Shown here: positions 1-7,430 of the stretch, piece after piece | How the letters are laid out: every line of letters begins with the position of its first letter | How positions within the stretch are numbered: the first letter of the stretch is position 1 | Assembly (NCBI GenBank): GCA_964384375.1 | Contig: CAYLLN010000025.1 | Location: forward strand, 1-64,000 | Direction of reading: 5' to 3' | DNA length: 64,000 nucleotides | From: CAYLLN01 sp964384375 | GTDB taxonomy: Bacteria; Planctomycetota; Planctomycetia; Pirellulales; Pirellulaceae | Program-made: the position numbers and the translations under genes | The notes under the pieces: generated by a model | The model's database searches: none | Seen by the model: only the letters and a program-made list of their open reading frames with translations | What the model was told of the DNA's origin: nothing

Positions 1-996
1 CGAACCGAAGGCGTCCAGAATCGGGAGGGTGAGAATCTTCTTACCGAAGATGAACGGGTATTCGCTCGACAATTGGAAATAGGTTTCGTTCTGCTGCTTG
101 TACTGCGTCTTCAGCCGCTCGAGGTTGGCAAGGCCGTCCTCATATTCCTTCTGTGCCTTGTCGGCGGCCGCGGTCATCGTGGCGATCAGTTTGTCGAGCG
201 ACTTCCGGTACGCGGCAAACGCCTGGTACTCGGCATTCAGGAAGTAATACGACCGCCGCCCGGCTTCGATGTCCTCGGGGCCGCCAACCAGTTTGTCCAC
301 ATCCTGCTGCCGCTGGGCGAGCACATCGGGACCGAGGTTGTCGCGAATGGCGATATCGAGGTTGGCCTTGGCCGCGTCGATATTGGCCGACTTGAACTTC
401 CGCTCGCCCAGGACTTTGTCCTCGCGGGTTTTTGCCTCGCGAACGACGACGCGGAGCCGATCGATGAACCGGGCGCGGTAGTTGGCCGCGGCCTGCTCGG
501 CCGAAAGGGCAGCTTCCTCAGCCGACACCGCCGTCTTGTAAAGCTCGGCGTCCTCAGGCTTGGCGTCCGATGCCTTTCTCGCTTCTTCCGCTGCCGCACG
601 CGCCTTGGTCGCTTCGGCCGACAAGCGGTTCAATTCGTCGGCCCATTGATCGATCCACTCCGTCCGCACGCTCGTCTGCCGATACTCGGCGTCTTCCGCC
701 ATCTTCCGCTTGAATTCGGCCAGCAATTCCTCGGGAATTGGCTGCGACCTGGCCGCGGTGGCGGCATGGCTGAGCCGGTCGTGTGCGAGAACCGCCTCGG
801 TCGTGTCGAACTGCTCCTGCCGCCACTTGTTCATGTTCAGGTCGATGTTCACGACCTGCGGCTGAATGTCTTTCCAAGGCCGGCTGTGGTCCTTGTAGAA
901 CATCCAGACCGTAGCCAGCGTGAGCACGACTCCGCTGATCGCAAAGATGCGATGCAGGAGCGTGGTGTTGCGCCAGGTGGATTCGGTTGCGGGCAT
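1..996 (-). CDS. Membrane-anchored coiled-coil protein of the cytochrome b operon (3' end cut off)
   Basis: An open frame starts at ATG 996-994 and runs off the window edge after 332 codons without a stop, so this is the N-terminal part of a longer protein. It begins MPATESTWRNTTLLHRIFA and has one membrane segment (about residues 15-34), then a long Ala/Glu/Lys/Arg-rich region (about 60-320) that looks helical and coiled-coil. The start lies 9 bp after the stop of the cytochrome b/subunit-IV gene on the same strand, so it is probably the last or later gene of the Rieske/cytochrome b operon. The visible part has no CxxCH haem motif. A C-terminal cytochrome c domain outside the window is possible given the operon, but cannot be seen. 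Function unknown. Confidence 0.75.
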   Translation of the reverse strand, partial: MPATESTWRNTTLLHRIFAISGVVLTLATVWMFYKDHSRPWKDIQPQVVNIDLNMNKWRQEQFDTTEAVLAHDRLSHAATAARSQPIPEELLAEFKRKMAEDAEYRQTSVRTEWIDQWADELNRLSAEATKARAAAEEARKASDAKPEDAELYKTAVSAEEAALSAEQAAANYRARFIDRLRVVVREAKTREDKVLGERKFKSANIDAAKANLDIAIRDNLGPDVLAQRQQDVDKLVGGPEDIEAGRRSYYFLNAEYQAFAAYRKSLDKLIATMTAAADKAQKEYEDGLANLERLKTQYKQQNETYFQLSSEYPFIFGKKILTLPILDAFGS

Positions 997-1005
997 GGAA
1001 AACGA

Positions 1006-2388
1006 CTAAAAGTTGAGCATGTATTCGGGCAGTGAAATGAAGTACTTCATATTCACCGTCCAGCGGGCGAGCATCTTGATCGGCAGGAGCATCATCATCA
1101 GCAAGAGGTTCGTCATCACCATGTAGCGGATGAAGCCCATGCGGATGAACATCGTTTGGAAGTACTTGCTGAGCACGACCATCAGCGGCGGCACCATCGC
1201 GAAGTAGCCGATGACGAGCAGGATTCCCGGCAACTCGCGATACAGCGACCAGCCGAACTTGACCATCTCGCTAGCCCCTTCGGGCGCTTTGGGCCGGGCC
1301 GATTGCAGCGTCCAGACCCAGAAGTATTCCGAGAGATCGACGTTGTTGAGCGCCTCGACTTTGTGAGCGTCCCAGTATTCGTACGGACCGAAGAAGTTCC
1401 AGTTGGGGCCGCGAAGGAACGTTCCCATCACGATGAGCGTGACCCACAGCACGAGAAACCCGAACTGAAACATCACATAGGCGAACTTCCGCTGGTCGAT
1501 CGTGTAGTAACCGTTGCCGGCCTTGTTGAAGTCGATGTACGGAATCGCCATGAGTCCGGCGACGATCACGCTCGGGAGCACGACGCCCGCCATCCACGGA
1601 TCGTAGTAAACGAGCATCTCTTGCAGACCGAGGAAGTACCAAGGGGCCTTCGACGGGTTGGGCGTCTTCACGGCGCTGGCTGGCTCTTCCAGTGGCGCTT
1701 GCAGGGCGATGGCCCAGAACAAGAGCAGTGCCGTCAAAGCGACCATGCAGATCAGTTCGGTATAAACGAGGTCCGGCCAGACAAGCACTTTCTCGCTATC
1801 GAGTTTCTCCAGCGGTTCCAGACCTTGCTTGGCACGGTCATCGTTCAGCACGGCTTTGTACGCGGCGAGCCACGTGAAGAAACCGAGCAGGAAGACGAGG
1901 CCGACGATCGGCACGTTGTCCGCCTTGGTCACGATCGAGGCGAAGTTCGGATCGGTGAGCGACATCCCCATCAGCAGGGCCGACAGGTTGAGCCCCAGCC
2001 AGGCCACCCAGGGCTTCACCAGGAATCGCCGCAGGAGGAAGGCCGCACTAAGAATGACGAGCGACCCAAGCGTGTAGATCGTCGGGTTCATCAAGCGATT
2101 GATGCCCGTACGAATCACTTCCGGGAGCGAGATAAATTGCACCCAGGTCGGGTCGGCGCTATAGGCGATCGGCGAAAGGAGCAGAAAGAAGAGCGACAAG
2201 CAAAGCCAGAGGAGCGACGGCGTCACGGGAAAATCGACGCCCGGCAGGCGGAACAGTGTCCGCTCCGCGTGGCTTTGCCACAGCATGAACGCGGCCACCG
2301 CGTTCATCACGGCCAGGAGCAGATAGTACGTGCCGAGAAACCCGGCAATCTGCTGGAGGAAAACGTCGTAGGGAACGTGGCCGTGCAT
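1006..2388 (-). CDS. Cytochrome b C-terminal (subunit IV-like) membrane protein with extra N-terminal membrane domain
   Basis: This 460-residue polytopic protein probably forms the C-terminal half of a split cytochrome b in a quinol-oxidising bc/b6f-type complex. From about residue 200 it resembles subunit IV: WPDLVYTE, a membrane helix, a Pro-rich loop, then NPSKAPWYFLGLQE (residues 244-257), which sits where the Qo-site PEWY motif normally lies. Residues 1-180 add about four more hydrophobic segments, so the protein is far longer than a plain subunit IV (about 160 residues) and looks like a fusion. It starts 6 bp after the stop of the cytochrome b6-like gene. The Glu of PEWY is replaced (KAPWY). 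Family assignment is good; substrate quinone and acceptor are not determined by the sequence. Confidence 0.85.
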   Translation of the reverse strand: MHGHVPYDVFLQQIAGFLGTYYLLLAVMNAVAAFMLWQSHAERTLFRLPGVDFPVTPSLLWLCLSLFFLLLSPIAYSADPTWVQFISLPEVIRTGINRLMNPTIYTLGSLVILSAAFLLRRFLVKPWVAWLGLNLSALLMGMSLTDPNFASIVTKADNVPIVGLVFLLGFFTWLAAYKAVLNDDRAKQGLEPLEKLDSEKVLVWPDLVYTELICMVALTALLLFWAIALQAPLEEPASAVKTPNPSKAPWYFLGLQEMLVYYDPWMAGVVLPSVIVAGLMAIPYIDFNKAGNGYYTIDQRKFAYVMFQFGFLVLWVTLIVMGTFLRGPNWNFFGPYEYWDAHKVEALNNVDLSEYFWVWTLQSARPKAPEGASEMVKFGWSLYRELPGILLVIGYFAMVPPLMVVLSKYFQTMFIRMGFIRYMVMTNLLLMMMLLPIKMLARWTVNMKYFISLPEYMLNF

Positions 2389-2394
2389 AGATGA

Positions 2395-3171
2395 CTAAAG
2401 AGGTCCGCTGATGCCGCCGTCCTTGCGCACCCGCCAGAAGTGAATCGCCAAAAGCAGCGACACGGCCAGCGGAATGGCAACGCAGTGGAGCACGTAAAAG
2501 CGATTGAGCGTTTCTTCACCCACGAAGCGCGCGCCAAGCAGCCCAAAGCGCGCATCGGAGGCGTTGGTAATCATGTCGATGCCGTCGATCGTTAATAATT
2601 GGTTGCCGGGGCCCTCGTAACCGAGGAACGGCGTGGCGCGGGCCATATTGGAACCGACCGTGATGGCCCAGATCGCCAATTGATCCCACGGCAGCAGGTA
2701 GCCGGTGAATGACAAGAGCAGCGTTAGCAGGAGCAAGATGACGCCGATGACCCAGTTGAACTCGCGCGGCGGTTTATAGCTGCCCGTGAGAAACACGCGA
2801 TACATATGGAGCCAGACGGTGATCACCATCGCGTGGGCCCCCCAGCGATGCAACTCGCGGAGGATACCGAGGCTCGTCACGTCGCGGAGGGCGAGAATGT
2901 CGTTATAGGCCCATTCCAGCGTCGGTCGGTAATAGAACATCAGGAGGACGCCGGTGACCGTTTCGACCAGGAACAGGAAGAAGGTCACCCCGCCCATGCA
3001 CCACGTGAAGCTCAGGGCGATCCCCTGCTTCTTGATCGACACCGGGTGCAGGTGCAGGAAGAAGTTCGTCAGCATCACCACGATGCGATTGCGGCGATCG
3101 ACCGGCGCGGGGTGCCGGAAGATGCTCTTCCAAATCTGCGATTCGCGGATGATTTCGCCGAGTGAGGGCAT
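2395..3171 (-). CDS. Cytochrome b N-terminal (b6-like) subunit, bis-haem
   Basis: This 258-residue membrane protein carries the two b haems of a quinol:acceptor oxidoreductase. Four haem-ligand histidines are visible on two helices: H108 and H122 (HX13H) and H229 and H244 (HX14H). The HX14H spacing is that of cytochrome b6 rather than mitochondrial cytochrome b. Other landmarks are the GYLLPWDQLAIWA segment (about 157-169) and four hydrophobic helices. The gene lies 65 bp downstream of the Rieske gene and 6 bp upstream of the subunit-IV-like gene, so the three form an operon on the minus strand. The length is slightly over that of b6 (about 215) because of an extended N-terminus. Confidence 0.93.
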   Translation of the reverse strand: MPSLGEIIRESQIWKSIFRHPAPVDRRNRIVVMLTNFFLHLHPVSIKKQGIALSFTWCMGGVTFFLFLVETVTGVLLMFYYRPTLEWAYNDILALRDVTSLGILRELHRWGAHAMVITVWLHMYRVFLTGSYKPPREFNWVIGVILLLLTLLLSFTGYLLPWDQLAIWAITVGSNMARATPFLGYEGPGNQLLTIDGIDMITNASDARFGLLGARFVGEETLNRFYVLHCVAIPLAVSLLLAIHFWRVRKDGGISGPL

Positions 3172-3236
3172 AAGGACGAATGTCGAAAGTCAAATGACGA
3201 ATGAGGGACGAAGAGCGAAAAACGGCGAATCTCGAG
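3172..3236. repeat. Short GACGAAT-type repeat spacer between Rieske and cytochrome b genes
   Basis: The 65-bp spacer is built of near repeats of GACGAATG/GACGAA (about 3177-3182, 3196-3202, 3209-3214) in an otherwise compact operon. The same style of simple repeat (TCATTCGTCACTTGTCACT) occurs at 10318-10338 and in the ileS leader. It looks like one of the dispersed repeat types of this genome rather than a regulatory site. No strong hairpin was seen. Confidence 0.45.
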
Positions 3237-4379
3237 CTATACGGGAACAAAGGACGCGGAGTCTTTCCACTGTCCCAGCTCTTCCTGGAACGTGCGACTT
3301 TTATCGACGAGTAGCTGGCCGTCGTCGGCCATACTGATCGCATAGCGTTCGAGCGGGCGCGGGGCCGGGCCTTCGAAGTTGACGCCGTCCTTGTAAAAGC
3401 CGCTGCCGTGGCAGGGGCATTTGAATTTCTGCTCGGCTTCGAGCCAGTTCGGCGTGCAACCCAGGTGCGTGCAAACCGACTTGAGGGCGAAGATCATCGG
3501 CTGACCCTCGAACTCGTACTTCACGATCCAGACGCCGAATTGCGGGATGAACTTTGTTTCGACCTGGCCGGGGGCGAGCGAATCCGGGAAGCCAACTTTG
3601 AACTTCGTCGGGGGCTCGATCAGGATATTGGGGAACATGAAGCGGGCCAGGCCGAGCAGCCACATCAGGTGCGTCGCGGCCAATGCCGAAAAGCCGATCG
3701 CCATCGACGAGCCGAACAAGGCCGCGCCTGCCATTGCGAGGAACGAACGCCGCGTGGCCGTATCGTCGGCTGCCGCGGCAGTCTTGGGCTTCGCATACTC
3801 CGGCTTGGCCGGCATTGGCGGCACATCGAGCTTCTTCTTGCCGGCAGGCTCGGTCGGCTTGGAGAGTGCGGCCGCTTCGGCCTTACTCACCGGGCCGGGC
3901 TTTGCACCCTTGCGAGCGGCGGCGAGGATGCTCGCCGTGTCTTTCGGAGCGGCAGCGGCACCATTGCCGTCCTTCGCGGCAGGTTTGGGCGAGGCTTTCT
4001 CGGCAACTGTGGACTTCGCGAGCTTCTCCGCGACCGAGGCTTTCGCCGGCTTCTCGGCAACAGCGGCTTTCGGCGCGGCGGGCTTTGCTGCTGGAGCAGC
4101 GCCACCCTTCGCGCGAGCAGCGGCGAGAATGTCCGCCATGCTCATTCCCTTGCCACCCGGCGCAACCTTGCCAGCAGGTTTCGCGGCGGGAGCAGAAGCC
4201 GATTCTTCCTCGGCAGGAGCGGCGGCCGCAGCAACAGGTTCGTCGGCTACAGGAGCACTTTCGGCAGCAGGGGCGGGGGACTCAGTCGCGGGTGCGTCAG
4301 CCGGTTTTGGGGCCGCGCCGCCAGATTTCTCCGCGCGAGCGGCGGCCATAATCTCAGCGACCGACAATTTCTTGGCCAT
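3237..4379 (-). CDS. Tat-exported Rieske [2Fe-2S] protein with long Ala/Pro/Lys-rich N-terminal extension
   Basis: This 380-residue protein is the iron-sulfur subunit of the cytochrome b complex. The Rieske domain is at the C-terminus: C303-T-H305-L-G-C308 and C321-P-C323-H324 give two cluster ligands per box plus the disulfide cysteines. A twin-arginine motif (TRRSFLAMAG, R210-R211) precedes a hydrophobic helix (about 213-250), the usual Tat-inserted anchor of Rieske proteins. The first 205 residues are unusual: low-complexity Ala/Pro/Lys/Glu sequence holding three copies of an (A)xIxAAAR(A/K) motif at about residues 8-17, 81-90 and 148-157. With Tat topology this tail stays in the cytoplasm. 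It is first in the minus-strand operon. Confidence 0.93.
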   Translation of the reverse strand: MAKKLSVAEIMAAARAEKSGGAAPKPADAPATESPAPAAESAPVADEPVAAAAAPAEEESASAPAAKPAGKVAPGGKGMSMADILAAARAKGGAAPAAKPAAPKAAVAEKPAKASVAEKLAKSTVAEKASPKPAAKDGNGAAAAPKDTASILAAARKGAKPGPVSKAEAAALSKPTEPAGKKKLDVPPMPAKPEYAKPKTAAAADDTATRRSFLAMAGAALFGSSMAIGFSALAATHLMWLLGLARFMFPNILIEPPTKFKVGFPDSLAPGQVETKFIPQFGVWIVKYEFEGQPMIFALKSVCTHLGCTPNWLEAEQKFKCPCHGSGFYKDGVNFEGPAPRPLERYAISMADDGQLLVDKSRTFQEELGQWKDSASFVPV

Positions 4380-4469
4380 GTCAGGCAGCCTGCAAGGCTC
4401 CTGGTGACTGTCTCTAACCCATTGCTCCGCAAGTGGTTAGACGCTTCGTGCGGCAGTCACCTGGACCTT

Positions 4470-4485
4470 TGTGATATTTTTCACG
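4470..4485. promoter_or_regulatory. CRP/FNR-like palindrome upstream of the Rieske operon
   Basis: TGTGA-N6-TCACG lies about 90 bp upstream of the Rieske start codon. The spacing and half-sites match the CRP/FNR-family consensus (TGTGA-N6-TCACA) with one mismatch. Its position in the leader of a respiratory operon makes a CRP/FNR-type operator plausible, but this is an inference from a single short match. Confidence 0.35.
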
Positions 4486-4645
4486 AACCCTAGTCAATTT
4501 GTAACCGCGCCGCGGCTCTTGTCAACTCCCCCTCCGCCCAATTCGCCGTGCCTAAATCGTTGCCGGGCAAGGGGAACGCACAATTGCAGCGACAAGCCGC
4601 GAAACTTAACGCGCTCTTGGCGACTCTGCTAGCCGCCACTTTCTA

Positions 4646-4671
4646 TACAAACCCGACGCGCAAGCGAGGAC
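4646..4671. repeat. NPKRERG-type dispersed repeat, copy 1
   Basis: The core AACCCGACGCGCAAGCGAGG matches the second copy at 22498-22526 (AACCCGAAGCGTGAGCGAGG) at 17 of 20 positions. Read in the plus strand it would encode TNPTRKRG; the second copy lies in frame inside a microcompartment gene and encodes TNPKRERG. Repeats of this sequence are familiar from planctomycete genomes; here it is intergenic. Confidence 0.6.
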
Positions 4672-4713
4672 AAAGGCGGCTCGGCGGTAGCCTCGCCCTC
4701 CGCCAGCCCGCCC

Positions 4714-6114
4714 CTACTCCCACTCCACCACCGTCTTCCCCCGCGGCAAATCAAAACATGCCACAATCGCTTCACGATTCCGCGTCCACGTGCCGGGCGT
4801 CAGCTTCAACAGCTCGCCGACCTCCTTCAACTCTGCCCGCTGTCCCTTTCCGTCCGCGCCAAGCAGCACGCGCTTTACTGCAGCCGGTTCAGCGACGTTC
4901 GCGCTCACCGTAAACCGCGGCGACGCAAACGGCGCGGTCAGCAACAAGCGATTCCCCTCGCGCGAAATTGCCGTCAGCTCTTTGGCCGCCCAGTACCGGG
5001 CGATTTCGCTGTTCTTCATCCAGATCAGGTTGTCGTATCGCTCGTGCAGCCGCTTGTGGACTTCCTTGAAGATGTTGAAGCCGATCCGCTCGCCGTTGAA
5101 ATAGATGCCAGGCCAGTGGCAGACGAGAATGGCCGGCTCGCCGCGGCGAATGATCTCGGGAACGCGGCCCCCGCCGTCCTCGGTGATGAATTGATCGACC
5201 GTCCCCGGTTCCAGGCCATCCCAGCCGCCGAACCAGTCTCCCGTACAGCCGATGATCGACACGACGACTTGCGGATCGTCGGTGTCTAGGCCGCTGGCAT
5301 ATTGTACCTGCGGCGCCACACTCCGGTCGTCGGTGAACAGGTGCCGGAAATAGTGCGGCACTTCGGCCCGAAAGACATCGCGCACGCTTTGCTGCACCGC
5401 CTGGGCCAGTTCCGGCAGGACGCGATTCCCAAAGCCGCCGGGCGTCGTGATTCCCTCGCACGGGAAGCCGGCATTCTTCAGGATTCGCAGGGCAAAGCCG
5501 AGATATTCGGCCAGTTCATCCACCCCTTTGCCGAAGGAGAAGCCCCAGTTCTCCATGAACCGCTCGGATCGTTCGGGATAGGGGCGGCCCGTTTTCACGT
5601 CGATCGCCCAGGTGTGCGTGATCATCTCCGGGTGAATGTCCCAATCGGGCATCATCAGGTCGCGGACGAGCTTCCGGCTCTCTTCGAGTTGCTTGCCGGT
5701 CCAGCCGGGCATCTCGCGATCGACCCAGCCGACGCACGCGGGATACGGCACAATGCTGTACTTCCCCTTCACCCCATTCTCGTGGCACCACTCGCCGAAT
5801 TCGCGGACGAAACTATCGGGAATCTCTCGCGGCAGCTTCCGCCAGTCCTGCAAATACCGATCGGGAAAGACCTCGGCGAACTGCGGGATACAGAAGTGGG
5901 CCAGATTCACGAGGCAGGTCGAGTCGTCGATGATAAACGACAGCGGCACGCGACCTTGCGGATTGAGCACGGTGACGGACGGGTCTTGCTTGGGCCGCTC
6001 CCCTTTCTCTTGACCAAGCATCGGCGTGCCCTGGCCGGCGAGATAGAGCCCGGCAGCACCTGCAGCGGAGGTGGCGAGGAAGGAACGGCGGGAGCGTCTT
6101 GGTGCAGTGAACAT
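4714..6114 (-). CDS. Tat-exported polysaccharide-deacetylase-like protein
   Basis: This 466-residue protein starts with a twin-arginine signal (RRSRRSFLATSAAGAAGLYL, about residues 6-25) and is predicted to be exported folded. After the signal the sequence PLSFIIDDSTC holds a paired Asp typical of the first motif of NodB-like polysaccharide deacetylases, and HPEMITHTW supplies downstream His residues. Further blocks (ITTPGGFGN, CHWPGIYFNGERIG) suggest a barrel-type carbohydrate-active fold. The substrate is unknown. It stands alone on the minus strand, followed (upstream side) by an imperfect hairpin repeat at 6124-6222. It could equally belong to an uncharacterised planctomycete family that only shares the fold, so the enzymatic label is tentative. 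Confidence 0.6.
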   Translation of the reverse strand: MFTAPRRSRRSFLATSAAGAAGLYLAGQGTPMLGQEKGERPKQDPSVTVLNPQGRVPLSFIIDDSTCLVNLAHFCIPQFAEVFPDRYLQDWRKLPREIPDSFVREFGEWCHENGVKGKYSIVPYPACVGWVDREMPGWTGKQLEESRKLVRDLMMPDWDIHPEMITHTWAIDVKTGRPYPERSERFMENWGFSFGKGVDELAEYLGFALRILKNAGFPCEGITTPGGFGNRVLPELAQAVQQSVRDVFRAEVPHYFRHLFTDDRSVAPQVQYASGLDTDDPQVVVSIIGCTGDWFGGWDGLEPGTVDQFITEDGGGRVPEIIRRGEPAILVCHWPGIYFNGERIGFNIFKEVHKRLHERYDNLIWMKNSEIARYWAAKELTAISREGNRLLLTAPFASPRFTVSANVAEPAAVKRVLLGADGKGQRAELKEVGELLKLTPGTWTRNREAIVACFDLPRGKTVVEWE

Positions 6115-6123
6115 GCCAGCAAT

Positions 6124-6222
6124 TTAACGCAAAGGGGCAAAGAATCGCAAAGTGCGCAAAGGGAATTCGAGTTCATGATCCTCTTTGCGGCCTTCGCGCT
6201 CTTGGTATCTTTGCGTTGAAAC
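6124..6222. repeat. Long imperfect inverted repeat rich in GCAAAG/CTTTGC
   Basis: The left half (AACGCAAAGGGGCAAAGAAT..., about 6126-6168) and the right half ending CTCTTGGTATCTTTGCGTTG (to about 6220) are imperfect reverse complements over some 40 bases, so the element could fold into one long stem. It sits just upstream of a deacetylase-like gene and directly abuts the remains of an aspartic protease gene. It may be a non-autonomous mobile element or a bidirectional terminator. Confidence 0.55.
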
Positions 6223-6228
6223 AATCGA

Positions 6229-6424
6229 TGTCACCTGGCAACATCGCGGTCGCGAAGATCGAGTTCTTGGGCGAATTCGTCGGCTCGACAGTTTTCTTCG
6301 GCAAGGACACGACGCCGAGCCACTTCTCGGTGTGACGGCCCTCGAATCGGTCGGCATCGAAGTCGATCCGCAAAACCAGCGGCTCAAACGCCTGCCGGCG
6401 ATGCGGCTGAAGCGGCTTGGCTGA
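6229..6424 (+). pseudogene. Remnant of a retropepsin-like (clan AA) aspartic protease, truncated and frameshifted
   Basis: One frame reads IAVAKIEFLGEFVGSTVFFG, and after a one-base shift near 6310 another frame reads DAEPLLGVTALESVGIEVDP followed by QNQRLKRLPAMRLKRLG and a stop at 6422-6424. Together these match the C-terminal half of the small clan AA aspartic proteases that are common in planctomycetes and cyanobacteria. The N-terminal half with the catalytic DTG is absent, and the hairpin repeat at 6124-6222 lies where it would have been. The gene is therefore broken by both truncation and frameshift. The family call is from memory of the conserved LLGVTALES block. Confidence 0.65.
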
Positions 6425-6478
6425 AACGAAGTCGGCTGACTTGAACCGCGGAATATCGAGCGGTCAAATGCCGAGTCA

Positions 6479-7293
6479 ATGAACGACCCGCTCAATCCGT
6501 ACACCCCGCCAACGGCGTTTCTCAATACGCCTGCGCCGAACTTTGCTCCACGGACGACGAGTGCCGTCTTCGTCTCGGCCAGCGGCCGCGCCACCATGGC
6601 GATCGGGTTGACGTTGCTCTCGGTCGTTTTGCAGTTCGCACTCATCGTGTCGCTGATCATGCAAATTGCAATGCTGCAATCCGCCCAAGAGACCGGCGAT
6701 CTCGATCCATCAACAGCCCTCAGCAACGACCAGCGGCAGATGGCCATCACCGTTGCCACGATGGTCTGCATGTTGGCTAACTTCATGGGCTTGCTGGTGT
6801 GGATGTACCCGGCCCAGAAAAACCTCCCTGCCCTGCAACCGACACGGCCCCTGGAGGTTTCTCCCGGTTGGGCCGTGGTATGGTTCTTCGTTCCCATTAT
6901 GAACCTGTTTCGTCCGTTTCAAGCGATGCGGCAGCTTTGGAATGAAAGCGATCCCCATCAACTGTTGATGTGACCGAATCTTCCGGACTCCATCCAGCCT
7001 CCGCAGCCGGTTGTGCTCGTCGGCTGGTGGTGGGCCTGCGTATCGCCAGCAACATCGCGGGGCAGATCTTGTCCCGTGCCAGCGACGACGAAACGATCGA
7101 GGGGCTCATCACGACGAGCTACGTCGCGATCGCGCTGGTCCTCTTTCTCGATCTTCCGGTCCTCCTCTGCCAATGGCGCATGATCCGCACGATTCAGACG
7201 AATCAGGAACTGCGCTGCGCCAGAATTGAGAAGGCTCTTTCCTCCAGCGCTGCGATTCGCGTGGAGGGGAGCAATCCGTTTGCAGGAGCGTGA
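6479..7293 (+). pseudogene. DUF4328-like membrane protein gene broken by an in-frame stop and a frameshift
   Basis: The first open part (6479-6973, 164 residues) begins MNDPLNPYTPP and has hydrophobic helices at about 42-64 and 88-110, then PGWAVVWFFVPIMNLFRPF, a signature of DUF4328-type membrane proteins. A TGA at 6971-6973 ends it, but the same frame continues with PQPVVLVGWWWACV (about 7004-7045), the block expected next in this family. A shift near 7035-7045 then leads to LRIASNIAGQILSR and a last helix, ending at 7293. The simplest reading is one gene of about 270 codons with two disabling changes. Two short separate genes (6479-6973 and 6970-7293) are the alternative. Confidence 0.65.
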
Positions 7294-7430
7294 CACAGCG
7301 TCGTCCGCTGGCGCTTCACCACCGCCAACGCTCGCACCCGCTTACACCGACTCTACCCGCACTGTTAGGTGAGGGGCGATACTACATGCTCAGCGGGTTG
7401 CTCAACTTATATTAGCAGCGGCCGGCTGCC

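Larger units (their letters stand above)
4380..4713. other. Intergenic region between the Rieske gene and the deacetylase-like gene
   Basis: This 334-bp stretch lies upstream of the Rieske operon and downstream of the minus-strand deacetylase-like gene. It contains the CRP/FNR-like palindrome (4470-4485) and a copy of the CAAACCCGACGCGCAAGCGAGG dispersed repeat near 4648-4670. The plus-strand open frame that crosses it has no coding character, and no gene is called. Confidence 0.5.

Noticed and set aside
1156..2394. A 412-codon plus-strand open frame opposite the cytochrome b/subunit IV gene
   Set aside because: The sequence is dominated by His, Arg, Gln and Glu, as expected from antisense of a membrane protein; no domain is visible.
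4548..4913. Plus-strand open frame across the deacetylase 3' region
   Set aside because: It runs through a dispersed repeat and then antisense to the deacetylase-like gene; no coding signal.
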